A stretch of 64,000 bases of DNA from Anabaenopsis elenkinii CCIBt3563 (GCF_015245355.1 NZ_CP063311.1:2966507-3030506), one strand, 5' to 3'; positions 17,778 to 27,936 are shown, numbered from the stretch's first letter. The notes: generated by a model not told the origin, from the sequence alone. A program made the numbers and translations.

Positions 17778-17822
17778 TAGGAGTAGGAACCGAACCATTC
17801 TCTGGGTTGCTTCCTACTCCTA
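17778..17822. repeat. Perfect 12-bp inverted repeat between the BON and stress-protein genes
   Basis: TAGGAGTAGGAA (17778-17789) and TTCCTACTCCTA (17811-17822) form a 12-bp stem with a 21-nt loop. It lies about 30 bp after the stop of the leftward stress-protein gene. With no T-run it may be an attenuator, an mRNA-stabilising stem or a simple terminator remnant. Confidence 0.45.
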
Positions 17823-17852
17823 ATAAATGTTGTCGGTGATAACCAAATTAGA

Positions 17853-18506
17853 TTAAGCTCGTTGATCACGATGGTCTACAATTACTACCGTTGGCTCATT
17901 GCGTTCCCCATGAACTGTCTGTGTAACTGGTGCAGTTTGCTCTCTATGTTCTCTCACATCATTCGGATAGCCGTAAACACCAAAATCTTGAACACCGTAG
18001 CGGTTGAAAATTGCTTCAGCTCTGGCAATTTCTGCCTCTGTGCCTTCTATAATCACTAAATAATGTCCTTGTTCAACCCGCTGCTGATAAACTCTGGCCC
18101 GTTCTTCGGGAATTCCCAACCCGATTAATGCACCTATTAGACCACCAGCTGCAGCACCAATACCAGCGCCAGCTAGAGTTGTAGCCAAAGTTGTAGCTGT
18201 CGCACCTGCGAGCATAATTGGCCCAATTCCAGGAATTGCTAAAGTTCCCAGACCAACTAATAAACCAGTAACACCACCCAAAGCACCGCCAGAAATCGCC
18301 CCAGCAGCAGCTCCTTCATCGGCTTTATTACCTACCTGTTCTGTTGTTGGAGTACCAGCAATATCACCTCTGTGTTCTGCATCTTTGGCGATCACTGAAA
18401 CTCTTTCCATTGAAAAGCCGGAATTTTTCAATTCATGCAATGCTTTTTCAATATCTCTACGGTGAGAAAAAGTACCTACAGCTCTTCTATGCACGTTAAC
18501 TACCAT
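17853..18506 (-). CDS. General-stress-protein 17M-like protein with glycine-rich central region
   Basis: About 217 residues from the ATG at 18506 (a TTG start six codons earlier is weaker). The first ~50 residues resemble the YflT/GSP17M stress domain: RAVGTFSHRRDIEKALHELK, then GFSMERVSVIAKD. Next comes a long Gly/Ala-rich hydrophobic region (about 75-140, e.g. GGALGGVTGLLVGLGTLAI) like those of glycine-zipper proteins, and a C-terminal block VEQGHYLVIIEGTEAEI resembling a second half of the same fold. Probably stress-inducible and membrane-associated; both points are inference. It lies just upstream of the BON lipoprotein on the same strand. Confidence 0.75.
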   Translation of the reverse strand: MVVNVHRRAVGTFSHRRDIEKALHELKNSGFSMERVSVIAKDAEHRGDIAGTPTTEQVGNKADEGAAAGAISGGALGGVTGLLVGLGTLAIPGIGPIMLAGATATTLATTLAGAGIGAAAGGLIGALIGLGIPEERARVYQQRVEQGHYLVIIEGTEAEIARAEAIFNRYGVQDFGVYGYPNDVREHREQTAPVTQTVHGERNEPTVVIVDHRDQRA

Positions 18507-19052
18507 TCTAAAAACCCTCGTCAAATTTATTGATATCGTTTAATGTTTCGCCAATTTTGCATCTTCACTAACCCAGTTAATGGGATATCCTAAATTAAAG
18601 CGTATTTCATTTTATTGAGGTAGACAAAGGCGGACAGTATGCCCACCTCACAAGAGTTGTGATTTACTTGAAAGGCGCTGTATTTAACTACATCCTTCTA
18701 TATAAAAATGCTATCAACACCTTCTATTTACACATTTTTATTCAATATTTCCATCAATCCCCTGACATAATTTACATCTATTTCATTAGACATAAGTATT
18801 TATATTGCCAAATAACTATAACTTAATTATTATTGAGTATCAAAGTATTAGTTCTTATAGTTGATCATGCAATAATAATATACATTAAATAAAATGATCA
18901 TCTGCTGTAACTGGATTAAGGTACGACTTTTGGCGCAGATTTTTATTACCTAAGAAGGTGTAGAGTTAAATAAATAAATATTTAAACTATTAGGTGAGCC
19001 TTTTGAACAGAAAAATAGCTATTGCATTCAGTCCTACCAGGAAAATACAATT
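18507..19052. other. AT-rich divergent promoter region
   Basis: This 546-bp stretch separates the leftward stress gene from the rightward repeat-containing membrane protein and should hold both promoters. It is very AT-rich around 18780-18900. No open frame, RNA gene or known operator could be supported. Confidence 0.45.
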
Positions 19053-22000
19053 ATGTTTCAAAGTGTGGGAATCATTTTCAAGTTGGTTTGGCTACCTTTA
19101 GAAATAGCACCCAGAAATGGAACGTCGGAAATTTTGAGTTCAGAACAAGTATCATTACTATTTTCTGGACCAAAGTTGATAGTTGCACTATTAGCTGGTA
19201 CTTTAATGGCCTTGGCTTTCCAATTTTTATTGACGAATTTTTCACTAGCAGTAGGAATTTTATCTTTAGGAAATGATTCTGCTGGTGATCATGAGTCGAG
19301 TACTTGGGGCGGTACGATTCGTAAAATTGAAAAAAAAGTCGGATTTTGGGGACTAATTAGCGCTAGTATTGCATTATCTTTGGCTTGTTTTCTAGCAGTG
19401 AAACTCAGCCTAATTGAAAGTATGCTCCTAGGAGCAATTATGGGTGTGGTCATCTGGTCTATTTACTTTTTATTAGTGGTTTGGCTAGGTTCATCAACTC
19501 TGGGTTCTCTCATTAGCTCTCTTATAAATACTACGAATGCAGGATTACAGGCTATTCTTAGTAGAATTAGCGCTAATGCAGCGAACAAACCAGCGGTTTC
19601 TACTACTGAGGAAATTATAGACACAGTCCGGCGGGAATTCACTTCGACTGTAGATGTTGAAAGTATTAACAAGACTCTACAAAGTTATTTAAAATCTCTG
19701 GAAAGACCACAACTAAATTTAGAAGATATTCGCCAACAATTTGAGCGAATACTTGGCGATGTAGATTTATCATCTATTGGTGGGGGTGATTTAGAAGAAA
19801 AAATAAATCGCCAAACATTGGTCGATTTAATTAGCAGTCAGACAAATTTATCCAAAAAAGAAATTAATCAAATTGCTGACAAACTAGAACAGACTTGGAA
19901 ACAAGTTATTGCTCGTCAAAGTCCCACTGAGCAAGTCATTAATTTAATTAAATCTGCTACACCAGAAGAGTTGAATTCTGAAGAATTAGCTGAACGTCTT
20001 CAGGAATTAGTGGGAGTTAGACAAAATGGTAATGGTCGCAATACTTGGATTAAAAAAGGGATAAAATATGGTTTGAGCACTTCTGTACCAGCAATCTTAG
20101 ATCGGGTAGATATCTCTGATATTGATCTAGAAGAAATTACTAATCAAATACAAAAGCTGAGAGATAAATTTCAAGATATCGATGTGGAGAAAATTACCCA
20201 ACAGTTACAAAGCAAAATAGCTAAGAGATTACCACAGCCAAGCTACAATACTATCAAAGCGGATGTAGAAGAGTACATTATCAATTGTTTACCTTGGCAT
20301 TTTAATCGCACTACAATTAGAGATGAATTTCAAGAAGTTATCTATGATCCACAGGCAGATCCTACCACCAGCCGCCGGGAATTGACCCAAATCAGTCAAG
20401 AGGATTTTAGAAACTGGCTCAAACAGCGGGGTGATCTCAGCGAAGCTAGGGTGACAGAAATTACTCAGCAGATGGAGGCTATCCGTGAGGAAGTTTTAGA
20501 AATTGTCGAACAGGCGCAAATCCGCGAAAAAGGTGAGGAACTGCGCTTAAGTATAGAAAATTACTTACGTTCTACAAGTAAAGCCCGACTGAATCCAGAT
20601 GCTATTGAGGGGGATGTTACAAATATATTACAAGATTTTACAGATTTAGATTTAGATATCCGCTTACACGCATTTGACCGTGATGCTTTTGTCCAGTTAC
20701 TTTTGCAGCGTCAGGATTTGAGCGCAGCAGAAGCTGATGATCTGGTGAGTCAACTAGAAAGTGTATGCGATCGCGTCTCGAATCAAGAAAGAGCAACGGC
20801 CAATCAATTATGGCAAAGAATAGAAGAGTATCTGAGGAATACGAACAAAGCAGAATTAAATCCTGAAGGTATTAAACGTGATTTTGCAGCTTTACTAGAA
20901 CAACCGGAAGTAGGAATTAATTTAATTCGCGCCAGCCTGTCCCATTTTAACCGTGATACAGTAGTAAAGTTACTCAGTCAAAGACAAGATTTAAGCGAGG
21001 AAGAGGTTAACCAAATATTTGAGCAAATCCAAGCAGTAGTTGATCGCATTTTGCAAGTACCACAAACAACAGTAGATAAATTAACTGAATATCTCCGCAA
21101 TACTAACTTACCAGAACTGAACCCAGAAGGTATTAGGGGAGATTTGGAAACATTACTCGCTGACCCGCGAGAGGGTGCTTTAGCATTCCGCCATCGCCTA
21201 TCGCAAATTGACCGTGATACATTGGTAAAACTCCTGAGTCAACGTCCAGATTTGACCCCAGAGCAAGTTAATCAGGTGATTAATCAGGTACAAGAAGGAA
21301 TTAATAGTATAATTAGAACACCGCGACGCTATGCTAGTCGTGTGACTCAAAGACTGCGGGATTTTGAAGGTGATCTAGAAAATTACTTGCGCCACACGGA
21401 TAAAGAGGAACTCAACCCAGAAAGCATTAAACGTGATGTGCAATTATTGCTGCGAGATCCACAGGTGGGATGGGGTAATTTAGGCGATCGCCTGGCGCAA
21501 TTTGACCGTTCCACAATTGTGGCCTTATTATCCCAAAGGCAAGATATTTCCGAACAAGAAGCTAACCGCATCGTGGATCAAATTGAGTCGGTGCGTGATT
21601 CGGTTGTCAAGCAATGGCAGCAGGTTCAGGAGAGGGTAGAATCGGTAATTGAGGGAGTTTTGGCCAAAATTCGCGATTATCTCAACTCTTTGGAGCGTCC
21701 AGAACTGAATTATGAGAGTATTCAGCAAGACTTTGCTCAATTGTTTGATGATCCCCAAGCTGGATTTGAGGCTTTGCGCCATCGCCTCACTCAATTTAAT
21801 CGTGATACTTTGGTGGCTATTCTCAGTTCTCGTGAGGATATTTCCCCCGAGGATGCTAACCGCATTATTAACCAAATAGAAACGACCCGGGATAGCATAT
21901 TGCATAGAGCTGAACGCATCCAGGAAGAAACCCAAAAACGCCTCCAAGCAATTCAAGAACAAGCAAAAATTCAAGCTGAAGAAACCAAGAGAATTGTGGC

Positions 22001-22112
22001 TAATGCAGCTTGGTGGCTATTTGGTACAGCCTTGACTTCTCTGTTCGCCAGTGCGATCGCCGGAGCTATGGCGACTCAATTGCGGTATATGATATACATC
22101 CCACCAATGTAG
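19053..22112 (+). CDS. Membrane protein with seven tandem ~90-residue repeats, function unknown
   Basis: The 1019-residue protein has two to four N-terminal membrane helices (about residues 42-75 and 98-150) and one C-terminal helix (AAWWLFGTALTSLFASAIAGA). Between them are seven degenerate helical repeats, beginning near residues 206, 405, 497, 585, 670, 765 and 865. Each contains a block like EYLRNTNKAELNPEGI followed about 30 residues later by RDTVVKLLSQRQDLSEEE. A long coiled-coil stretch (ERIQEETQKRLQAIQEQAK) precedes the last helix. I do not recognise a named family. The shape suggests a soluble helical rod anchored at both ends. Its last 37 bp overlap the convergent exchanger gene. Confidence 0.75.
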   Translation: MFQSVGIIFKLVWLPLEIAPRNGTSEILSSEQVSLLFSGPKLIVALLAGTLMALAFQFLLTNFSLAVGILSLGNDSAGDHESSTWGGTIRKIEKKVGFWGLISASIALSLACFLAVKLSLIESMLLGAIMGVVIWSIYFLLVVWLGSSTLGSLISSLINTTNAGLQAILSRISANAANKPAVSTTEEIIDTVRREFTSTVDVESINKTLQSYLKSLERPQLNLEDIRQQFERILGDVDLSSIGGGDLEEKINRQTLVDLISSQTNLSKKEINQIADKLEQTWKQVIARQSPTEQVINLIKSATPEELNSEELAERLQELVGVRQNGNGRNTWIKKGIKYGLSTSVPAILDRVDISDIDLEEITNQIQKLRDKFQDIDVEKITQQLQSKIAKRLPQPSYNTIKADVEEYIINCLPWHFNRTTIRDEFQEVIYDPQADPTTSRRELTQISQEDFRNWLKQRGDLSEARVTEITQQMEAIREEVLEIVEQAQIREKGEELRLSIENYLRSTSKARLNPDAIEGDVTNILQDFTDLDLDIRLHAFDRDAFVQLLLQRQDLSAAEADDLVSQLESVCDRVSNQERATANQLWQRIEEYLRNTNKAELNPEGIKRDFAALLEQPEVGINLIRASLSHFNRDTVVKLLSQRQDLSEEEVNQIFEQIQAVVDRILQVPQTTVDKLTEYLRNTNLPELNPEGIRGDLETLLADPREGALAFRHRLSQIDRDTLVKLLSQRPDLTPEQVNQVINQVQEGINSIIRTPRRYASRVTQRLRDFEGDLENYLRHTDKEELNPESIKRDVQLLLRDPQVGWGNLGDRLAQFDRSTIVALLSQRQDISEQEANRIVDQIESVRDSVVKQWQQVQERVESVIEGVLAKIRDYLNSLERPELNYESIQQDFAQLFDDPQAGFEALRHRLTQFNRDTLVAILSSREDISPEDANRIINQIETTRDSILHRAERIQEETQKRLQAIQEQAKIQAEETKRIVANAAWWLFGTALTSLFASAIAGAMATQLRYMIYIPPM

Positions 22113-23083
22113 AGAGCGATCAGAGTCAGTCCATCCCAAGTTACATACATCCGGGAGCGACTGACCGCATGATAGATTAGTCCAACAATGGCGACGGAAG
22201 TCATGATCATCGAAATGATAGCAGTAAACAGATGGACATCACTAATTGGCAACCACAAATCACCTTTGAGGTACGCCACATCGTAAATTCCCAGAATCGC
22301 TAAATTCCAGAGATTAGAGCCGAAAATATTAGAAACTGCCATTTCTACTGCATTCATACGAATTGCTTCCAGGGATACCACCACTTCCGGTAGTGATGTG
22401 GCCGCGGCTAGTAACAAGGAGCCTATAAAGCTTTTTCCCAATCCAGTGGTTCTCGCTACCTCATCCCCCAAATACGCCAGCCACACACCTAAAAGTACGG
22501 TAGCTACAGCCAGTAAGGTAAAATTCAGATAAGCTCGTCTGCGTTTAATATGTTGGTATTGAGCAGCTTCTGGTTCCACTTCTAAGATAGCAGCAGCCAT
22601 TCGCCTGATTTCAAACTGTGTCATGATCCGGGCGCTGACTACATAAAGTAGGATTAATAACAAACTAGGAATACCAACCCATCCTAAAGCCAGATGAATT
22701 CCTTTCTTAGTTAATAGCATTCCCGCAGCAGTTAACCCCAACATCGCACAGCCTAAACTGGCGGACAAACCCAGACCTACTGGTGCGCGTTTAAGTAATG
22801 GCTCCCGTCCGCTCACAAGATCAAGTATTCCCAAAATCATTAAATTGAACATACAACTACCCAAAATACCCCCCACTGCTAAATCTGGGGCGTCTAATAC
22901 CGTTACTGCACTGACTCCTGTAGCCAACTCTGGTAAAGATGTGACACCGGCCAAAAGTAGACTACCAACCCAGGTACGTCCCAAGCCTGTTTTCTCAGCT
23001 ACAACATCAGCACTTTGGGAAAGCCGCATACCTACAGCAATCACCAACAGGACACACACAAGAACCTGAATAAAAAGAAACAT
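22076..23083 (-). CDS. Sodium/calcium exchanger-family membrane protein (CaCA superfamily)
   Basis: The 335-residue protein has about ten hydrophobic helices arranged as two homologous halves. Each half carries an alpha-repeat: AGVTSLPELATGVSAV near residue 45 and AAATSLPEVVVSLEAI near residue 230, with the conserved acidic residue of SLPE in both, and SCMFNLMILG / SNLWNLAILG as partner helices. These features mark the cation/Ca2+ antiporters. The ion actually carried (Ca2+, Na+ or H+ coupling) cannot be decided here. It starts at the ATG at 23083 and is convergent with the repeat protein. Confidence 0.88.
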   Translation of the reverse strand: MFLFIQVLVCVLLVIAVGMRLSQSADVVAEKTGLGRTWVGSLLLAGVTSLPELATGVSAVTVLDAPDLAVGGILGSCMFNLMILGILDLVSGREPLLKRAPVGLGLSASLGCAMLGLTAAGMLLTKKGIHLALGWVGIPSLLLILLYVVSARIMTQFEIRRMAAAILEVEPEAAQYQHIKRRRAYLNFTLLAVATVLLGVWLAYLGDEVARTTGLGKSFIGSLLLAAATSLPEVVVSLEAIRMNAVEMAVSNIFGSNLWNLAILGIYDVAYLKGDLWLPISDVHLFTAIISMIMTSVAIVGLIYHAVSRSRMYVTWDGLTLIALYIGGMYIIYRN

Positions 23084-23261
23084 AAGAAGTAGTGAATGAG
23101 AGAATGGGGATTAAACAAAGTATATTCCCTTCAAGGCTATCCTTGAGGTTCTGCCAGCATTAAAAGTAATTTAGCGCACATGATATCAATGTTATGCTAT
23201 TTTTTAATTTCTTGATTTCTCTGTGGTCTTTGGCGTGGTTCTCCTGAGGATAGACCCTGGG

Positions 23262-24695
23262 TCATGACTTTTTTAGAACTTTTAAATTTTTTAGACTGGG
23301 ATCTGCGCAACCAGTGATTAATCCACCCATGGCTTGAACTTGTTGTAAATATTCTAATGCGGATGGAGTAATCAATTCTCCTGGCATTAAAACCGGGATT
23401 CCTGGTGGATAAGGACAGACGATTTCAGCGCAGATGCGATCGCTGGTTTCTGCTAAGGGTAAAATTTCATTAGCAGCAAAAAAAGCTTCACGGGGGGAAA
23501 CTGTTGTTAAATTATCGCCGACAATCAACGCCTTACCACTTGGGGGATGACAATGGTGGTTCATCTTCCCTAGAGAGGTGAAACCTTGCACCAATTGCTC
23601 AATATCAGCTAAGGTGTTCCCTAGAGTAATAATAAAGGTGAGATGTTGCCATGATGCCAACTCTGGGGTAACACCTAGTTGTTCATCCAGAATTGTCTCG
23701 GCTGCAAATCCTGTTAAACCTAAGCCGGAAACGTTGACAGTTAGCCGTGTTTGGTCTAAATTCGGTAGTTGTAAAATCGATAATCTCGCAATACTGCTGA
23801 TTCTGCTTCTGGCTATATCTGCAAGTTCCAAGGTGCGAGACATCAGGGCTTTTCCGTGTAGCGCCATTTGTTGACGTGCAGCATCTAAGGAAGCTAAAAG
23901 GATATAACTAGGACTGGTAGACTGGACAAGTTGTAAAGCTTTATTGACTCGGTGAATATCTATCCTGTGTCCTTGGATGTGTAACATTGATGCCTGTGTC
24001 ATGGCACCGAGTACCTTATGAGTAGATTGTACAGTTAAATCTGCCCCGGCGGCTAAGGCGGGGGTGGGTAATTGGGGATGAAAGGCAAAGTGCGCTCCGT
24101 GTGCCTCGTCTACCAGTAAGGGGATATGATATTGGTGGGTGATTTGGGCGATCGCTTGCAAATCTCCACAAACACCGTAATATGTGGGATAGACCACCAA
24201 AACTGCTTTGGCTTCAGGATGCTTTTGTAATGCAGCTTCCACAGATGCGGGTGTGACACTGTGAGCAATATCTGAAACTGGGTCATATTCAGGATTAACA
24301 AAAATTGGAATAGCACCAGAGAGAATTAACCCCGAAATAGCCGATGAATGCACATTACGCGGCAAGATAATTTTATCCCCAGGACTACAGGTAGCCAAAA
24401 TTGCCGCATCAATTCCACAGGTAGAACCATTGACAAGAAACCATGTTTGTGATGCGCCAAAAGCCTCTGCTGCTAGTGCTTGGGCGGCTTGAATTACCCC
24501 TTGGGGTGCAAACAAATTATCTAAATCTGCTAGTTCTGTTAAATCAGCCCCGAAGACTTTTGTACCCAGTAAGTCAGCCAAGGGTTGAGAAATGCCCATA
24601 CCTTGCTTATGTCCTGGGGTGTAAAAAGGGGCGTGAGCCTGGGTTGTATAAGCCTTTAAGGCATCTAACAAGGGGGTTTGGTGTTGATTTTGCAT
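23262..24695 (-). CDS. Orn/Lys/Arg decarboxylase family PLP enzyme
   Basis: The 477-residue protein belongs to the fold-type I amino-acid decarboxylases that feed polyamine synthesis. Blocks seen are FYTPGHKQG near the start, FLVNGSTCGIDAAI, LLVDEAHGAHFAFH (Asp that contacts the PLP ring) and QSTHKVLGAMTQASML, in which the lysine would form the Schiff base with PLP. The C-terminal domain has PYPPGIPVLMPGE. The short form fits Gram-positive and cyanobacterial members. Whether it takes lysine, arginine or ornithine is not decidable by eye. Starts at the ATG at 24695. Confidence 0.9.
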   Translation of the reverse strand: MQNQHQTPLLDALKAYTTQAHAPFYTPGHKQGMGISQPLADLLGTKVFGADLTELADLDNLFAPQGVIQAAQALAAEAFGASQTWFLVNGSTCGIDAAILATCSPGDKIILPRNVHSSAISGLILSGAIPIFVNPEYDPVSDIAHSVTPASVEAALQKHPEAKAVLVVYPTYYGVCGDLQAIAQITHQYHIPLLVDEAHGAHFAFHPQLPTPALAAGADLTVQSTHKVLGAMTQASMLHIQGHRIDIHRVNKALQLVQSTSPSYILLASLDAARQQMALHGKALMSRTLELADIARSRISSIARLSILQLPNLDQTRLTVNVSGLGLTGFAAETILDEQLGVTPELASWQHLTFIITLGNTLADIEQLVQGFTSLGKMNHHCHPPSGKALIVGDNLTTVSPREAFFAANEILPLAETSDRICAEIVCPYPPGIPVLMPGELITPSALEYLQQVQAMGGLITGCADPSLKNLKVLKKS

Positions 24696-24841
24696 TTTTT
24701 GAGAAAGGAACCGCCAAGACAGATGAGAAATAATATTTATATTGGTAAAACAACTAAATTTAACACAATCTTAATCCCCACTTGATGAGAGGTTGATGCA
24801 ATTGAGGAACCAGTAAATTAACATCTCATCTAGGGATAAAT

Positions 24842-26413
24842 ATGGAATTTATAAATTACAATCGTCTCCTAGCCAATAAATACAAACGGCGTAATTTTTT
24901 GCTAGGTGCAGGATTTTTAACCGGGTTAACAATTACAAGTCAATGGCATCCGGTATTGGCTGACCCCAGATTTTCCGCTTATCCCTTTAGTCTGGGAGTA
25001 GCTTCTGGGGATCCTTTACCCGATAGTGTAGTTATTTGGACTAGACTAGCTCCTAATCCCCTGATTGGGGGAGGAATGCCGGTGAAAAACGTTCCAGTGC
25101 GATGGCAAGTTGCCCTAGATGAAAAGATGCGCCGGGTTGTGCGTCGAGGGGTAGCAATGGCGACACCAGAATTAGGACACTCAGTACACGTTGATGTACG
25201 TGGGTTAGATCCTGAGCGTTGGTATTGGTATCGATTTCAAGTGGGTCGAGAATTTAGCCCCATTGGGCGGACTCGCACCGCACCAGCATTGTATACCTTG
25301 CCTCAAAAACTCAACTTTGCTTTTGTTTCTTGTCAAGACTGGCAAAATGGTTTCTATACAGCTTTTCGGCATTTAGCTGAGGAAAATCTCGACTTAGTAG
25401 TTCATTTAGGAGATTATATATATGAATACGGACCGCGACAGGGTGCGCCACGCCAACATAATGGACCAGAAATCATCACTCTAGATGACTACCGGAACCG
25501 TCATGCTCTTTACAAAACTGATCCCAATCTGCAAGCTGCTCATGCTGCTTGTCCCTGGATTTTTACCTGGGATGATCATGAAGTTGACAACAACTACGCC
25601 AACTTAATACCCGAAGACGACCAAACCTTAAGTGATTTTACTCAGCGGCGAATCAATGCTTACCAGGCTTACTATGAACATATGCCTTTACGTCGATCTT
25701 CATTGCCCAATGGCCTGGATATGTTACTGTATCGACGCTTTACTTTCGGGAATTTAGCTGAGTTCAACGTTCTAGATACCAGACAATACCGCACCAACCA
25801 ACCTTGTGATGATGGACTCAAACCTCGTTGTGCCGATGCCCTTGACGATAAGGGTACCATGACAGGTTCAGAACAAGAACAGTGGCTACTCACAGGATTA
25901 GACCAATCGCGATCGCGGTGGAATATTATAGCCCAGCAGACAATGTTTGCTCAATACAACTTTAATACTAACCCCAGTCCGGGTGTGTTCAACATGGATC
26001 AGTGGGACGGTTACGTAGCTCAACGTAATCGACTGTTAAATTTCCTCAATGACCGTCGAGTTTCCAACCCAGTAGTAATTACCGGCGACATTCACTCAAG
26101 TTGGGTACACGACTTAAAACTAGATTTTGATAATCCCAACTCAGCAACAATAGGTACAGAGTTTGTCGGAACTTCAATTTCCTCTGATTTTCCTGTCCAA
26201 TTTATTGCTCCAGTTCAAGCTTCCCTACCTAATAACCCCCATACTAAATTTTTTGATGGTGCTTTTCGGGGGTACGTTCGTTGTCAACTAACACCAACAC
26301 TTTGGCAAACTGACTACCGCATTGTTTCCAGCATCCTGGACTTGAACGCCTCTGTCAGAACCTTGGCTTCCTTTGTAGTTCAAAATGGACAACCAGGCGC
26401 ACTTGTAAATTAA
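24842..26413 (+). CDS. phoD: Alkaline phosphatase PhoD
   Basis: The 523-residue enzyme is a secreted metal-dependent phosphodiesterase/phosphomonoesterase. The N-terminus has a twin-arginine signal (YKRRNFLLGAGFL, then a hydrophobic stretch to VLA), so it is exported folded by Tat. PhoD blocks visible are FSLGVASGDPLPDSVVIWTR, FVSCQDWQNG, VVHLGDYIYEYG, WDDHEVDNNY and VVITGDIHSSW, which contain the metal ligands. It would release phosphate from organic phosphorus in the periplasm or outside. I see no clear CTTAA-type Pho box upstream, though phosphate control is usual. The neighbour downstream is a MITE. Confidence 0.95.
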   Translation: MEFINYNRLLANKYKRRNFLLGAGFLTGLTITSQWHPVLADPRFSAYPFSLGVASGDPLPDSVVIWTRLAPNPLIGGGMPVKNVPVRWQVALDEKMRRVVRRGVAMATPELGHSVHVDVRGLDPERWYWYRFQVGREFSPIGRTRTAPALYTLPQKLNFAFVSCQDWQNGFYTAFRHLAEENLDLVVHLGDYIYEYGPRQGAPRQHNGPEIITLDDYRNRHALYKTDPNLQAAHAACPWIFTWDDHEVDNNYANLIPEDDQTLSDFTQRRINAYQAYYEHMPLRRSSLPNGLDMLLYRRFTFGNLAEFNVLDTRQYRTNQPCDDGLKPRCADALDDKGTMTGSEQEQWLLTGLDQSRSRWNIIAQQTMFAQYNFNTNPSPGVFNMDQWDGYVAQRNRLLNFLNDRRVSNPVVITGDIHSSWVHDLKLDFDNPNSATIGTEFVGTSISSDFPVQFIAPVQASLPNNPHTKFFDGAFRGYVRCQLTPTLWQTDYRIVSSILDLNASVRTLASFVVQNGQPGALVN

Positions 26414-26580
26414 CCACATCAAAAACCTCTGATTCTTTTGTTTCCTCCCAACCCCCTTATGAAGGTGAAAAGAGCCTTGGGTGCTCCCCCCAATTCCCGT
26501 TAGTAAGGGGGTTAAATTGTTGAGGCGATCGCCCTCTCAGACCAGATGTTAAAATGCCCTAGTCAGGGTCAATAGCCTGA

Positions 26581-26730
26581 GAGGATGTTTGTCAAGTCAT
26601 GATTAGTGTATCAACTATTGTTTTACCCCACCCTAACCCTCCCCTTGTCAGGGGAGGGGACGGGATTTGATTGTTTTTTGTGTGTTCACTAAGATAAAAA
26701 TTAGCTGTTGAAAACTTATCAAACATCCTC
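26581..26730. mobile_element. MITE related to the IS5-type element at 53.2 kb
   Basis: A 150-bp non-coding element has ends GAGGATGTTT (26581-26590) and AAACATCCTC (26721-26730), perfect 10-bp inverted repeats, flanked by TGA and TTA (TNA-type). The left 19 bp (GAGGATGTTTGTCAAGTCA) match the left end of the IS5-type element at 53203. The middle holds a CCCTCCCC-GGGGAGGG hairpin. Related copies occur at 36353 (half) and 54110. Confidence 0.82.
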
Positions 26731-26833
26731 TTAGAACCAGTACCAGCACAAAAACTGTTACCGGTACAATCCCCCAAACCATCCTAGAACCTGTTTAAAT
26801 TAACTTTGTAGTTCACAAAATCTTAAATCCAAA

Positions 26834-27925
26834 ATGCTAAGAGCCGGAATTGTCGGACTTCCCAACGTCGGAAAATCTACGTTATTTAATGCTGTGGTTG
26901 CTAACGCCAAAGCAGAAGCAGCTAACTTCCCTTTTTGCACGATTGAACCGAATGTCGGTGTTGTCTCGGTCCCGGATGAGCGCTTAGATGTTCTGGCTAA
27001 AATTGCTAGTTCTGTTCAGATTATACCAGCGCGGGTGGAGTTTGTCGATATCGCCGGCTTGGTTAAAGGAGCAAGTCAAGGAGAGGGACTGGGTAATCAA
27101 TTTTTGTCCCACATCCGTCAAGTTGATGCTATTGTCCATGTGGTGCGGTGTTTTGAAAATGATGATATTATCCATGTAGCTGGTTCTATTGACCCAGTGC
27201 GAGATATGGAAATCATTAATTTAGAACTGGGTTTATCAGATTTAGCACAAATTGAACGGCGAATTGAGCGCACACGCAAACTAGCGCGTACCAGCAAAGA
27301 TGCACAGTTTGAAATCACAGTTTTAGAAAAATTAGCTGCTGCTTTAAACGAGGGTAAATCTGTCCGTCAGGTCAGTTTATCTGCAGAGGAAGGGGAGATA
27401 ATTAAGGGATTAGAATTACTGACTAACAAGCCGATTATTTACGCTGCGAATGTGTCTGAGGATGAATTAGCAACGGGTAATGAATTTGTGGAACAGGTTC
27501 GACAAGTTGCAGCTGGTGAAAATGCTCAAGTTGTGATTGTTTCAGCGCAGGTAGAAGCGGAATTAGTGGAATTACCAGCAGAGGATAAGGCTGATTTTTT
27601 GGCCTCTTTAGGTGTGGAAGAAGGCGGGTTAAAATCCTTGATTCGTGCTACTTACACTCTTTTGGGTTTACGGACTTATTTTACTTCGGGTCCGAAGGAA
27701 ACCCGCGCTTGGACAATTAACGCGGGAATGTCTGCACCCCAAGCAGCTGGGGTGATTCACTCAGATTTTGAACGGGGATTTATTCGCGCTGAAACTGTGG
27801 CTTATCAGGATTTAGTTACACATGGTTCTATGAATGCTGCGAAGGAAAAGGGTTTGGTGCGCAGTGAAGGGAAAGAATATATTGTGCAAGAAGGGGATGT
27901 AATGCTATTCCGCTTTAATGTGTAG
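26834..27925 (+). CDS. ychF: YchF/Obg-family P-loop nucleotide hydrolase
   Basis: The 363-residue protein is a ribosome-associated ATPase/GTPase of the OLA1/YchF group. The P-loop GLPNVGKSTLFNAV is at residues 8-21, the switch block DIAGLVKGASQGEGLGNQFL at about 72-91, and a C-terminal TGS domain region (TYFTSGPKETRAWTI and GDVMLFRFNV) completes it. The family's base-specificity motif is the altered NxxE type rather than NKxD (family knowledge). It starts at the ATG at 26834, 104 bp after the MITE, so the MITE sits in its promoter region. Confidence 0.95.
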   Translation: MLRAGIVGLPNVGKSTLFNAVVANAKAEAANFPFCTIEPNVGVVSVPDERLDVLAKIASSVQIIPARVEFVDIAGLVKGASQGEGLGNQFLSHIRQVDAIVHVVRCFENDDIIHVAGSIDPVRDMEIINLELGLSDLAQIERRIERTRKLARTSKDAQFEITVLEKLAAALNEGKSVRQVSLSAEEGEIIKGLELLTNKPIIYAANVSEDELATGNEFVEQVRQVAAGENAQVVIVSAQVEAELVELPAEDKADFLASLGVEEGGLKSLIRATYTLLGLRTYFTSGPKETRAWTINAGMSAPQAAGVIHSDFERGFIRAETVAYQDLVTHGSMNAAKEKGLVRSEGKEYIVQEGDVMLFRFNV

Positions 27926-27936
27926 TTATGGGTGGT

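Noticed and set aside
24780..24841. Pho box upstream of phoD
   Set aside because: CTTAA occurs once (near 24770) but without the tandem spacing of a Pho box.
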